Shown here: positions 21,191-31,690 of the stretch, one piece after another
Numbering within the stretch: the first letter of the stretch is position 1
Layout: each line of letters opens with the position of its first letter
Source of the DNA: Takakia lepidozioides
Taxonomy: Eukaryota > Streptophyta > Takakiopsida > Takakiales > Takakiaceae
Assembly (NCBI GenBank): GCA_030704615.1
Contig: CM060731.1
Coordinates: 14,694,001 to 14,758,000, forward strand
Length of the DNA: 64,000 nt
Direction: 5' to 3'
Made by a program: the position numbers and the translations under genes
Notes under the pieces: model-generated
What the model was told of the DNA's origin: nothing
Seen by the model: the letters and a program-made list of their open reading frames with translations, nothing else
Databases searched by the model: none

Positions 21191-23831
21191 TTAAATATTG
21201 AAAACCTTGATATGCTTGTGAGTGTAGTCAAGAATCCGCAAGATCTGCTTCACCACGGAATTCACCCTCTCCGTTTGGCCGTCCGTCGTAGGTCGGAAGG
21301 CGGTGCTCATCTTGAGCCTCGTCCCAATCTTCTTCCAAAGTGCCCTCCAAAATTTACTCGTAAACTTTGGATCGCGGTCCGAGACAATATCCTTCGGGAG
21401 TCCATGATGCTTGAAGACGTGGGCGAAGTAAAGTCGCCCCGTCTCCTGTGCCGTTGCCGTCTCCTTGGTGGGGATGAACTGACCCATTTTACTGAACCTA
21501 TCCACCACCACCATGATTGCATCGAATCCTTTTGACAGCGGCATAACAGTCATGAAATCCATCGAGACACTTTCCCAAGACCCTTCTGGAATCGGCAAGG
21601 GTTGTAATAGCCCCACTTGTTTTTTGTATTCGCTCCTGTTTTGTTGGCATGTGGTGCATGTCTTGACATCCTCCTCGGCCTCCTCCCTCAGTTTGGGCCA
21701 GAAATACTCTTTCTTCAAGAGTGCCGCGGGGCGCTGGGCTCCGCCGTGGCCCGCAAGCGGACCATCATGACATTCTCTTAAGAAACTATCTCTGATCCCT
21801 CCCTTCGGCACGTAGAGATACTTTTGCTTGTACCGGAGCAGTCCATTTTGCAAGTGGAACTGCAATTTCTCGCATCACGGACTTCGCAATCTCATCCTTC
21901 CGGTAAGCCTTCCGGATCTTCCTTTGGAGCGTCATCTTGCCCCTGTACACCATCATGAGCTGCTGCTTTCTACTTAAAGCATCGGCCACCACATTGTCCC
22001 GTCCCGGTTTGTACTGGATATCCACGTCGAACAGTGCCAAAGTGTCTTGCCACCTAATTTGTTTTGGGGACAACTTAGGCTGCGTGGCAAAATACTTCAC
22101 CGTGACATTGTCCGTGAACACCTTCACCGGGTTGGAACCAATATAGTGGCGCCAAAGCTCAAGGCAATGCACCACCGCCTTCATTTCTTTCTCGTGCGTA
22201 GGCCACCGTCGCTCCACTTCATTCAGTTTCTTATGTAAGCCACTGAACGTCCATCCTGCATGAGTACACCCGCAATTGCGAAGTCCAACGCATCTGTATG
22301 GATCTCAAATGGACGGTCGAACTCCGGAATTTTGAGGACTGGAGCTTCCGCCATCCGCTGCTTCAACTCGGCAAAAGCTTGGCCACAAAAGGTGTTCCAT
22401 ACCCAGACTTTGGATTTACACAGGAGGTCTGACAGCGGCCCCGCGATCTTGGCGAAATTTCTCACATACTTCCGGTAATAGGAGACAAGTCCTAGGAAGG
22501 ATCGCACTCCTGGGACCGAAGTCGGAGGCTCCCAGTCCAAAATCGCCCTCACCTTTCTGTCATCCATTTTGATCCCATCATGTGTAATCACATGCCCCAG
22601 GAACTCCACTTTCGTGACCCCGAATTCGCATTTTGAAGCTTTGGCATACAGCTTCCCTTCTCGCAATTTCTGGAACGCCCTTTTTAGGTGCTCTAGGTGC
22701 TCTTCCTTTGTTTTCGAGTACACCAAGATGTCGTCGATATACACGATCAAAAAGTCATCCAACCACTCCTGAAAAAGGCTGTTCATTAGCGTGCTAAAGG
22801 TCGCGGGTGCGTTGGTGAGCCCAAAAGGCATCACCAAGAACTCATATGAACCATACCTTGTCATGCACGCGGTCTTCTCCTCGTCTCCTTCCGCCACTCA
22901 AATTTGATGGTAGCCGGAGCGCAAATCGATCTGGCTGAAATACTTCGCTCCTGCCAACCGATCAAAGAGGTCATCGATCCTTGGCAAAGGGTACCGGTTT
23001 TTGATAGTCACCTTATTTAGAGCCATGTAATCGACAGCGTCCCATCCTTCTTGTCTGCGAATAGCACCGGGGCTCCATAAGGTGACTTACTCGGCCGGAT
23101 GTACCCCTTTGACATTAGATCCTTGAGCTGAGTCTTCAGCTCAACCAACTCTCTGTGGCTCAACCGGTAGGGTGCCTTGGCAGGCGGCTCCGATCCCGGT
23201 ATCACCTCAATCTTGTCGGTGGCAAGTCGCTTGGTAAATCCTCCGGCATCACATCCTGGTATTTCTCCAAAATCCCCTTGATCCAATCTGGGCTCGGCTC
23301 CCCATCGCCTTCTCCCTTCACTTGTCTTACATAAAGCAAAAACTGGGGCTCGTGTGTCTCCTCCACGGCCCACTCCCTTGCTGACAGAAGGTTTATTCGC
23401 CCTCCCACGGGGTTGGGCGTTTCCGACACTCGTAAAACTTCGCCACCATGCTCACACGGTAGCGTGACTACCCTCTTGCGGCCATCTATGACCGCTCCGG
23501 ATCTGCTCAGAAATGTCATCCCCAAAATGAGATCCACTCCATCGATCTCGCAAATGGTGAAGTTCTCATGTCCCTCCCAACTCCCGAGTTGAAGAGGAAC
23601 ATCAAACGCCAACCTCGTCGCCAATTGTGGTTCTCTTTTTGCAGAACGCACCTCAATAGAGGCCCCCACATCACTTGTCGGGAGTCCCAACTTTCGTGCC
23701 GTTGTCGGTGTCATGAAGGAGTGCGACGCTCCTGTGTCCACCAACAACGACACGTTAGTTCCGGAGATTATCCCACTCACAAACATTAACTGACTCCCTT
23801 TTCGCAAGGCGCCAGTTTCCTGATACAACTC
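21191..23831 (-). pseudogene. gypsy 1 pol: protease, reverse transcriptase, RNase H, integrase (disrupted)
   Basis: The protease frame (23828-23202) has LLVDTGASHSF. Pol continues in another frame at 23373-23017 ([32 protein letters not shown]), so one shift lies near 23220 and another near 23035. A TGA follows SGYHQI at about 22897. The next frame (22897-22223) has the catalytic IVYIDDILVYSK and GHVITHDGIKMD. RNase H follows at 22217-21786 (THEKEMKAVVHCLELWRHYI, VVADALSRKQ). Integrase at 21865-21191 has the HHCC finger (CTTCQQN) and D,D,E core residues in MDFM, SDRDPKF and DGQTERVN. It ends early, without the C-terminal domain. Confidence 0.88.
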
Positions 23832-24813
23832 ACAAAGAGTAGTTGCCTACCTTGCAAGTCTTGGCGACCATCACCTCCACCAAGCGGCAGATGGAAGCTT
23901 CAGACAACTCCGTGGTTGCCCGAGTCATATTCAATTGTCGGGGATTCGTGCACTTCTTGGCCATGTGCCCGGACTCCCCACAATTGAAGCACACTCCATC
24001 GAAGGTCGCCTTTTGTCCGCCATAAGGTGTCGCACCTGATTTTCCTTTCGGAGCACCGGGTGTCGTCTTGGCGTGTGAAGGCCCTCCCTTCGATTTCCAG
24101 GTGCCATTGTCGCCGCGTGGCCTATCCCACTTCTTTTCTGGTCGAAAGGAGTCACCCTCCCGCCAGGTCTTCTTGTGGTTCAGCTCTGTACGGCCTTGTC
24201 TTTCGCCCCTAAGGACATCCGAGAAACATTCAGCCCTCTCAATTGCCTCGTTCAAAGTCTTAGGTGGCTTCTCCTCCAACTTCCGTCTGGCCCACGAGGC
24301 CAGTCCCGCCACGAAGTTGAAGACCATTTCTGGTTCTGCCATGTCCTCGACTTCGAGCAACAGCACATTGAAAGCCTGAACATATCCCCAAATGTCATCC
24401 GTTTGCTTCAGATTCCTCATCTTGTCCCGGGCAAGCCATGACTCGTTGAGGGGCACAAACTGTCTCTTCATCAGTTCCTTGAACCCACTCCAGTTCAAAG
24501 TTTCCGGGTTTGGACCTCGGTCGTGAAGGCGTTTCTGCCACCATTGTTGAGCATAGCCCCTCAAATAGGTGGAAACCACCTCCACCCGATCCTCGTCACT
24601 CAACTTGGCCGCCCGGAAGTACTGCTCTAGCTCCAAGAGCCAGGTGTTGAGTGCCTTCCGATTTCGGACGCCCTCGAAGGTGCCAGGTTCCTTAGGCTTC
24701 ACCTTAAATTTTGCCTTGGTGGAAGTGACATTAGCCGCCTTCAACACGTCTTTCAACATCCCGCCAAACTGCGCCAACAACCCTTCCCAAAAGGCTGCTG
24801 GCATGGGAGACAT
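23830..24813 (-). CDS. gypsy 1 gag with CCHC zinc knuckle
   Basis: This 327-residue capsid/nucleocapsid protein is intact. The capsid core lies at residues about 40-200 (AQQWWQKRLHDRG, FKELMKRQFVP). A basic linker rich in Gly/Lys/Pro follows, and one zinc knuckle CFNCGESGHMAKKC lies near the C-terminus. The stop falls two bases before the protease frame's first non-overlapping codon, and the protease frame is +1 relative to gag (open codons ACT CTT TGT GAG TTG TAT). Pol would therefore need a frameshift, or the shift is decay. Confidence 0.88.
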   Translation of the reverse strand: MSPMPAAFWEGLLAQFGGMLKDVLKAANVTSTKAKFKVKPKEPGTFEGVRNRKALNTWLLELEQYFRAAKLSDEDRVEVVSTYLRGYAQQWWQKRLHDRGPNPETLNWSGFKELMKRQFVPLNESWLARDKMRNLKQTDDIWGYVQAFNVLLLEVEDMAEPEMVFNFVAGLASWARRKLEEKPPKTLNEAIERAECFSDVLRGERQGRTELNHKKTWREGDSFRPEKKWDRPRGDNGTWKSKGGPSHAKTTPGAPKGKSGATPYGGQKATFDGVCFNCGESGHMAKKCTNPRQLNMTRATTELSEASICRLVEVMVAKTCKVGNYSL

Positions 24814-25028
24814 CTATTGGTATGTCGGAGCTCTCGGAGATTCCTCGGGCTCCGACTCCTCAGATTCATCCCGTTCTTGAGTGGACTCATTTTCATGCCG
24901 CTTCGGTGACACGTCGCCCCCATCGGGCTCACCAGGATCATCATCTTTCGGGCCGTTCCGCTTTTGCTTTGGCTTGCCCGACCCCATGATGAGGCCAATC
25001 CCAAGGACGATCGCGTACTGAACTCTAA

Positions 25029-25040
25029 GCTCTAATACCA
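25029..25040 (-). promoter_or_regulatory. tRNA-iMet-type primer binding site of gypsy 1
   Basis: On the minus strand the sequence directly after the LTR is TGGTATTAGAGC, one base different from the common plant site TGGTATCAGAGC, separated from the LTR's end by two bases. It fixes the element's orientation and the LTR border. Confidence 0.8.
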
Positions 25041-25042
25041 AG

Positions 25043-25790
25043 TGTCGCGCACCTCACTTCGGTAAGCTCCCCTTCAAGTCATAGTTACTCGCTTTGATGC
25101 GCGCGCCTAACTCCCTAACTGGCCGCCGGGCCAACTTAGAGCTTCGGCTGCTCACCGGGACATAATGGTCCCTACTCCTCCATAAGACCCTCTCCCAATT
25201 TGGGCCTAATGGAAATTCCCTTTGGTCAATGGCAGTCCGGAATAACTCCCCACACCTTGGTCGCTTTCCGGCTCGCACGCTTACTCACTAGTTTTTGGTC
25301 ACCAACGGGCTTGCACCGTTCTCGGGTTACTACATCCTATATATACTTCTGTGACTGTCCGCGGGGGTTTCACAAACAACCATGCCATTTTATGGCGAAC
25401 CACCACGAAAACCCTCGATTCCCGGTGATGAGTCGCGGTGAGTCTTGGCCCACCCACCATGGTCCCATTGGACCGTGATGAGTCCCAAGACTCCCCACGA
25501 CTCCCACCACAAGGTCTCCGCCCCCCTGGTGAGTCCTATGCCACCCCCACTAAGTCCCACTAAGCTAACACCACCCCCACCGCAATCCGGTGTGCGGGGC
25601 TCCACCTAGTGAACGCCTCTGCCTCCTTGAGTGCCTTGGGCACTCAAGGGTGTTTCAGCCCCCGCATCTATTGTCGCCACTGCCCCCACCACAGGGGCAG
25701 CCCCTCTCGTGTCCCGACCCCCTGCCCTCAAGGCAAAGGGCCGCGATACTGGACATCTTCATTTTCCGACCTCCTCGTATCGAACACTTG
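25043..25790 (-). repeat. 5' LTR of gypsy 1 (outer border approximate)
   Basis: The inner border at 25043 starts TGTCGCGCACC on the plus strand, two bases beyond the primer site. The outer border is estimated where gag sequence of the neighbouring element resumes (about 25790-25800). There is no second LTR to compare, so the length (about 750 bp) is approximate. The sequence is C-rich on the plus strand. Confidence 0.6.
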
Positions 25791-25799
25791 AGTTGTGCC

Positions 25800-26659
25800 C
25801 CGAGCTTTGAATCTTCTCTTGTTGGGGCAGTTTAATGCTATGTGATCATCTTCTCCACAATAAATGCATAATCCATTCGAGCGCCATCTTTGTTTTTCTT
25901 ATGGCGTCAATGGCTTGAATCGGACAGCATCAATCTGCATAGGATCATTACCGGATGTCTAATGGATCGTTGTATTTGGTGCCGTAGTAGCAACGGCATG
26001 GTGCGTCATCGACCATCCAGATCGCTTCTCTTGATGTCTTTCGAACAAACGATTATCGCATGCAATGACTTGGGTGATGAATTCACTCAATGTACTCACG
26101 TTTGGCATTGTTAGCAACAAATCTTTTACATCCTCTTTTAGGCCATATCGAAGTTGATTAATGAGGCTCTTCTCATTCCAGTCGAGGTCACATGCAAGTT
26201 GTCGAAATTCGGCAGCATAAACGGAAGTTGGACGTGCTTCTTGTCGAAGATTTCGCATCTTTGTCTCTGCAACTCTCTCTCTCTATCATTCTTTCCAAAT
26301 GTTGCAGTGAACTCGGACATGAACGCTTCAAAATTGTATAGTAAATGCGAATTTTTCTCTAATAGCGGTGCAAATCAAGATAGGGCAGTGCCTGATAGAA
26401 GGGTGCCCATGAATCCCACTTGAATACCTTCATCAGGATAGCGTTGTGGATGTAGTCGTAAGAACATCCGTACTTATTGAACAAAACCGCGAAATCTTGA
26501 TCTCGTCCCATCAAATTTCTCGGGCATGCTGACCTTTGGTTCCCTTGTAATCTGTTGAAAATTTGGAGGAACCATTGTAGTAGGATTTGTTGTAGTAGAG
26601 ACTCGTAAGGTTGAAGATCCATTGTTCGACTCCTTCAACTCTGAAATTTGTTGTTGCAA
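25800..26659 (-). pseudogene. gag of a second gypsy family (gypsy 2), fragmented
   Basis: Minus-strand frames at 26659-26474, 26622-26359, 26320-26138 and 26258-25959 encode pieces of a retrotransposon gag (RPTSVYAAEFRQLACDLDW, INQLRYGLKEDVKDLLL, LSEFITQVIACDNRL). About 25800-25870 reads LCIYCGEDDHIALNCPNKR, a CCHC zinc knuckle. Several frameshifts separate the pieces. The downstream pol is absent because gypsy 1's LTR begins at about 25790. Confidence 0.8.
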
Positions 26660-26826
26660 ATTGTTGAGAGCGTTGTCAAGATCTTAAGACTGATCAGCTT
26701 GTAGTTAGGTAGTAGAGGCATGAAGTTCTTGCATTTGGAGCTGAAGACTCTGCAATGTGGCGACCATTTCCGCAAATGTGCCTTCCATCTTAACTAACTA
26801 AGGGACAAACTTTAGTCTCGTCAAAC

Positions 26827-27452
26827 TGTCAAGGACGAGAACATGACTGAACACAAACAAGAGATCAGACTAGAGGTACAAGACTAGACAAGAAGTCAAG
26901 GTCGGCGTAGCCGAATGCATGATGAGTAAATAGGAATCAAGACGATCTTTATAACAATGAACAAGAATACAAGATATTGGAACACGACTTGAATACTGGA
27001 ATGCTGGAAACTGGACTGGAGTACCAGAACTAGAAACTGGGCTAAAGTATTGGGAACTGGAAATAAGAGTAGCTTGAACTGGTGTTGGCGAGACTGAAGA
27101 GTGTCTAGTCTCGCCTCCTATACTGGCTATTAAGAAGTTCCCTAAGAAGCTTCCCCTATGGAGGTTTCTTGATGTAGAAGTTTCCAAGATTAAACAAAGG
27201 TTTCTTGATGGAGAAGCTTCCTTAAACAAATGAGGTATCTTGATGGAGAAGTTTCCTCCAAATGAAGCTTCCTGAGCAGTTTCGCAAGTTACTCTTGGTA
27301 ATTTGATAAACTCTCGGTAACTTGGTAAATAATGATAAATCATGGTAGATCATGGTAAGTCATGGTAAGTCATGGTAACTTTCGGTAATATGGTAACTTG
27401 GTAACTTTTGGTATTTACTCATGGTAAATTCTTCTGGGCTATGTCCGTGACA
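26827..27452 (-). repeat. LTR A: 5' LTR of gypsy 2
   Basis: The 626-bp sequence starts TGTCAAGGACGAGAACATGA and ends GTCCGTGACA on the plus strand, with TG..CA borders. It matches LTR B (47118-47748) along its whole length with small indels and substitutions. The gag lies on its left, so for a minus-strand element it is the 5' LTR. Outer flank at 27453-27457 is ACAGC. Many GGTAA/CATGGTAAGT repeats occur at 27330-27420. Confidence 0.85.
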
Positions 27453-27515
27453 ACAGCAAGGTTTGCTGCTCACCGACCTCACTTCCTCTAGAGTAGGATT
27501 TTCCTTGCACTTTTT

Positions 27516-28421
27516 TTAGTCCTCCATATTGGATGTTTTTTTCTTCCCCATAAAATGCTTGTACGTTGTTTTTTTCACGCCTGTGTGATGGTCGTCATGC
27601 TCCATGTCACTGCAAGATCGCAGGAAATTTTCGAGATCAATGGAGAGTATCCGACCATTTTCAAGAAGTCTTGTTTTTGTTAACGGCCATTTCACAATGG
27701 ACATCAGAGAACCGGATTCTCCAGAGATTGTTCTGGTGACTAGAACCCCAACATCGTCCTCTCTGAGTTCGTCATTCAGAATGATCTCGTTAGGAATGCA
27801 TGCCTGAATTCGACCTTTGAACAGGGTGTTTCCGTCTTCCCCAAGAAGAAGGCACTGCAAGTTTCTCCAGCAATTTCTCCCAAGACCTACAGCCGGATCC
27901 CCTTCAGTCTCACCGTTGGACGGAATTTCATTGCTTTCAGTGAATTGTCCTTGACAATCACTATCTTCTGTGATGGAAAGAGATCCCGGGAGTCTTTGAG
28001 ATGCTGAATCCACATATTCATGCGGGTGAACACAGGAGACGTCCCACACAATTGGAGTCCCAATCGCCTCTTTCAATGTGTTAGCATCCATGTGTCGATA
28101 AGGCAAAGGACAGGATCCGAATGCGTCATCACAAAAGATCAGGATAACTGAAATGGTAGACGAACACAAGTGTTGTCCGTGGCAAGTTCCTTCCCCAGAG
28201 ACATTCAGGCAATCTCCTGAGGCAACCACTGATGGAGATCCAAGAAGCAACAGAAACACCCTTTGGCCTACTTGGAACCCCATGAATTTAGTAACCTCCA
28301 GTGGACAGTGGAGGTTCAATAAAATCGGATTACGGGAAGGAAGATAAACTGAACGAAAGAACGTCGTGCCACCAAAAAGAAGAGTTGAAGTAGAACTTAT
28401 GGATTTAAAAGGTAAAGTCAA
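27516..28421 (-). CDS. Unknown ORF, 301 residues
   Basis: The frame is open on the minus strand and well above chance length. The protein has a hydrophobic stretch at residues about 55-65 (VFLLLLG), a Cys/His-containing middle (CHGQHLC, DVSCVHPHEYVD) and a C-terminal part rich in Asp/Glu ending in a Lys-rich tail. No family is recognised. The initiator is uncertain because translation could start further in, and the upstream frame is cut by stops. It lies 64 bp beyond LTR A. Confidence 0.4.
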   Translation of the reverse strand: MTLPFKSISSTSTLLFGGTTFFRSVYLPSRNPILLNLHCPLEVTKFMGFQVGQRVFLLLLGSPSVVASGDCLNVSGEGTCHGQHLCSSTISVILIFCDDAFGSCPLPYRHMDANTLKEAIGTPIVWDVSCVHPHEYVDSASQRLPGSLSITEDSDCQGQFTESNEIPSNGETEGDPAVGLGRNCWRNLQCLLLGEDGNTLFKGRIQACIPNEIILNDELREDDVGVLVTRTISGESGSLMSIVKWPLTKTRLLENGRILSIDLENFLRSCSDMEHDDHHTGVKKTTYKHFMGKKKTSNMED

Positions 28422-29839
28422 TGTTTGGATCTATCCCGAGACTGATGAAAAACACTTGGAATTGAAGTGGAGTATGAGGGCGGACTATAGCACAATGTGA
28501 CTACATCTATCTGATCTGTCAAAAGAAGTCACAAATGCCAATCTCCACTTGACAGTGGAGGTTGGATGATATCTGTTGATGAAATCAACCACATAGATGA
28601 ACAATGGATAATGAACAGGCCCTCTGTAGATGAGAAAATCATTCAGGGATGGATGAGTAATAATGTGGCGACTGCCCAGTAGAGGTTTGGGAGTAACTTT
28701 AAACAAACAAAAGCAAGTGTAGCTGGTGCACATGGAGAGTACACAAAAAAATGAGTATTATATTATCCTAATGTGTAGTTGACACCCGAGACTACAGAAG
28801 CAGAGAGAGATGCAGAGGCTGCTTCAGAAGTACCCTATGGCCAGAGTGGTGCAGGACAAGCAAAGAGGTGCACATTGTCAAGAGAGGTGCAGGATGTCCA
28901 GAGAGGTGCGCGAGAGAAAAGAAACAAGTGAGAGGTTCGCAGTGGGAAGTTGGTTCTGTGTGGAGTTGGACGTTATATAGAGGTGACAAGTAACTTTCAT
29001 CTTGAATCGGTCCGAATAAACGTGAAGAATGCCGATTCTGACAAGTGGCCGGGAGAAATGAAGTCATGCGGCTAGTGCAATTACGACTACATCACTATGC
29101 AGTGACAAACACGAAATCAGTTCTACCATCACTGCGGAGTGATAAGTGCGAAGTGATGGTCGTCACTGCATACGTGGCACCTACCCAACGACTCAGAGTG
29201 ATGTGGCGTGTAGTATTGTAGTCATAACTATACGACTACAAGGCTACGTGTCATGACTACACTTACGACTACGTCACTACAGATGAGCGCCAACATGGAT
29301 AGGTCTCTCCATGACACACGTGACCCCCGGGATGTATATGACTACACGACTATACCCTATGACTACACTTATGACTATATCACTACTCACTACTCACTAC
29401 ATCACTAAGGGTAGCATGTGGTATATGTCATGACTACAAATATGACTCCATCACTATAGCATTGTACTAGTTCTGGTAGGTCATCTAACACGTGTCTTTA
29501 TTCGATTAGTTTATAAAACCATTAACACTATTTTATTTATTAATTTCATGTAAATTTTATTTATCGTTTTGATATTCAGATATGTTTAAATATACATAGC
29601 AATATATTTAATTGAATGAAAGAATTTCACACAATTCCCTCCTCTCGCAACATTCCAAGCCCGCAACACGTACATGTTTTGGCCATTTGTTGCATGTTCG
29701 TGTTGATCTTCCATACACTCAATCATCCTGGGTCATGGGTATTTTCATGGCAGAAACACTAATGTTAGTGTGTGATTAACTTGCTCAGGATACCTTTGTC
29801 TCTCATCCTTTACATGCAATAGCGGGGAAGAGGAAACAA
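28422..29839. other. No gene recognised
   Basis: Short minus-strand frames at 28485-28733 and 28792-29067 show no domain. The plus strand has a repeat-rich block (29070-29460, listed separately) and an AT-rich stretch at 29500-29620. Confidence 0.4.
29070..29460. repeat. Imperfect GACTAC/GTAGTC repeat block
   Basis: TGACTAC, ACGACTAC and CATCACTA motifs recur more than fifteen times with a few inverted copies (for example GTAGTCATAACTATACGACT at about 29218). Spacing is irregular. It resembles the subterminal repeat region of a DNA transposon, but I could not define termini. Confidence 0.55.
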
Positions 29840-30480
29840 ATGTTGTTAATTTTGAGTGTCAACGGACTCATCTGCTACCGGCCACCCCCAACCGGCGGTG
29901 AACTGTTTAAGGAGAAATTTTGTTTCAGGAATGTGACACTTCAAGTTCCTGACAGACCGTTTGTGGTGCCTCGGCATGGAGTCTTGGAGTTTCTGGACCT
30001 TGCATTGAAGTATTTTCACTTGGCCATTTGGTCATGCGCTGATAGAGGTGTTCTTTGTAGGATGTTGGAGAGCTTCGTCCCCACGAAAATAACGAGAAGT
30101 TTTGCTTCATATGGTCAGCTGAGGATTACAAGGATACTACCGGTTATATCAGGCCCGGGATGAAATATCTCGTGAAGGATATTCGCAGTGTTATTGCCAA
30201 GTTCCCTGGTAGACCGTTTGCTACGCAGAGACAAATATTTATTGTAGATGATGAGCCATCAAAAGGCCTGCGAAACCCACAAAATACTGGATTCTTCTCT
30301 TTCTCATTCAAGCCATCACCAAACGGCTTGCGTGACCGGTATGATATGACAAGGGCAGTGTGGCTATATATATCGGAGATGGCTAGAGCTTCAACAGTCG
30401 TTGATTACATTAGCGAGAACTGGGCAAAGTGTTCTCATAAGCCTATTGGTCGAGACTTGCATTGTCACCTACATAGGCCC
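29840..30480 (+). pseudogene. FCP1/NIF-type HAD phosphatase-like gene, frameshifted and truncated
   Basis: Two frames resemble the catalytic domain of NLI-interacting-factor-like phosphatases. The first has ILSVNGLICYR, where the family's first motif has the catalytic Asp (here Ser), then RHGVLEFLDLALKYFHLAIW. The second reads ENNEKFCFIWSAEDYKD in another frame, then FIVDDEPSKGLRNPQNTGFF, the DD motif, and DYISENWAKCSHKPIGRDL. A 1-base shift lies near 30075-30080. The frame runs straight into LINE endonuclease sequence from about 30480, so the 3' end was replaced. The changed Asp plus the shift argue against phosphatase activity. Confidence 0.6.
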
Positions 30481-31344
30481 GCAACATATCTTCTACAACC
30501 TGATTTACTCTCAGCTCCAAACATTGTCCAAGAACGAATTGATTTTTGGGATTTGCTATGTCTGAATATTCATGGGCATAGTGAGGTGGACCATTGGATT
30601 TTGGCTGGTGATTGTAACATGACTGATAGGCCTACTGATAGGCTGGATTCTCACGCTGGTCTCTCACTTCAAGAATCTGTGGCTTGGGATTCGTTGTGTT
30701 TGCTTGTGGGTCTGGTAGATGCCTCCATCCCTCCGGATGATTCCCTGAGATTTACCTGGACCAACAACCGCATGCCCCCTGATCTTTCTATGGCTAGACT
30801 GGGCTATGCTAGATTGTGAGCAGAAAAAACTGTGAGCAAGATTTTGCTCATAGTTTTCACCCTATTATCGCGGACCTGTACCTGTTGGAAGCCCTGTCAC
30901 CGTGGGCTTCAAGCGTCGAAAATGGAGCATTTTTTGTAAAGAGTGAGCTTGCGGGTTAGCAGCAACATTGTGGAGTGGGTGATTGATGTTTGAGTGTGTT
31001 TTGAAAAGGAGTTAGATGAAAGGAGTGGATGAACAATGGATGAATGTGCGATGAAGAAAGATGGATGAGAAAGAGAGTGGATGAATAATAACGACGAATT
31101 CAGACCGGGGACCGCTAAAGGAAGCCCGAAAACACATCTTCAAACATGCAAGGCAGAGAAACTGGTGCTTCATAAATGTTTGTCTTAAAACAAATGAGTC
31201 ATTCCGAAAAGGCACTTCCACTGCTATCTGATTTTGAGCCCAAAACTAATGCAGAATTGTCTATAAAGATACTAGCCTTGCTCTGCACAAAAGCACCTCT
31301 GTCGCGGACCACAGGAGGGGGAGATGAGAGGAGACGAATGGGCC

Positions 31345-31459
31345 AGATTAAGGTGGCGTTGACGCCACCTTGACGCCACCTTAATCTGGTTGGTCTTCTA
31401 GGCTGGAATTAAGCTCCAACAGGGGATGGGAATTAAGGTGGCGTTGACGCCACCTTAAT
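31345..31459. repeat. Two perfect/near-perfect GGTGGCG hairpins
   Basis: ATTAAGGTGGCGT pairs with its reverse complement around a short loop at 31432-31459. The same arm occurs at 31345-31387 with one extra copy of the right half. A third single arm lies at about 31738-31755. They are inside the interruption of the LINE. Confidence 0.85.
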
Positions 31460-31690
31460 GCTGAGCCTGTTTCCCTCTATGAACATGGCTGCTCACCAAG
31501 GCTTTTATTTAGTTTTATTTAGTTTTTTTTTAGTTTTTTAGTTTTTGGGGTGAGTTGTCATGTTCCAACAGGGGCTGGGAATTAATGCCGAGCCTGTTTC
31601 CCTCTACGGATATGGCTGCTCGCCAAGGCTTTTATTTAGTTGTTATTGTTTTTTTGTTTTTTTTTGGGGTGAATTGTCATGTTCCAACAG
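31430..31690 (+). repeat. Direct duplication of about 125-135 bp
   Basis: The segment with GCTGAGCCTGTTTCCCTCTA, GCTCACCAAGGCTTTTATTT and ending GTTGTCATGTTCCAACAG occurs at about 31458-31570 and again at 31590-31690 with few differences. A long T tract follows at 31690-31722. Confidence 0.8.

Larger units (their letters stand above)
21190..25790 (-). mobile_element. Ty3/gypsy retrotransposon 1, 3'-truncated
   Basis: Minus-strand order is 5' LTR (about 25043-25790), primer site (25029-25040), gag (24813-23830), protease, reverse transcriptase, RNase H and integrase down to about 21191. The integrase stops inside its core and there is no 3' LTR, so the element was cut at the junction with the hAT element. 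Frameshifts and a stop in pol make it non-autonomous. Confidence 0.9.

Noticed and set aside
23843-24441. Plus-strand frames opposite gypsy 1 gag
   Set aside because: Antisense shadows of the intact gag frame, without domains.
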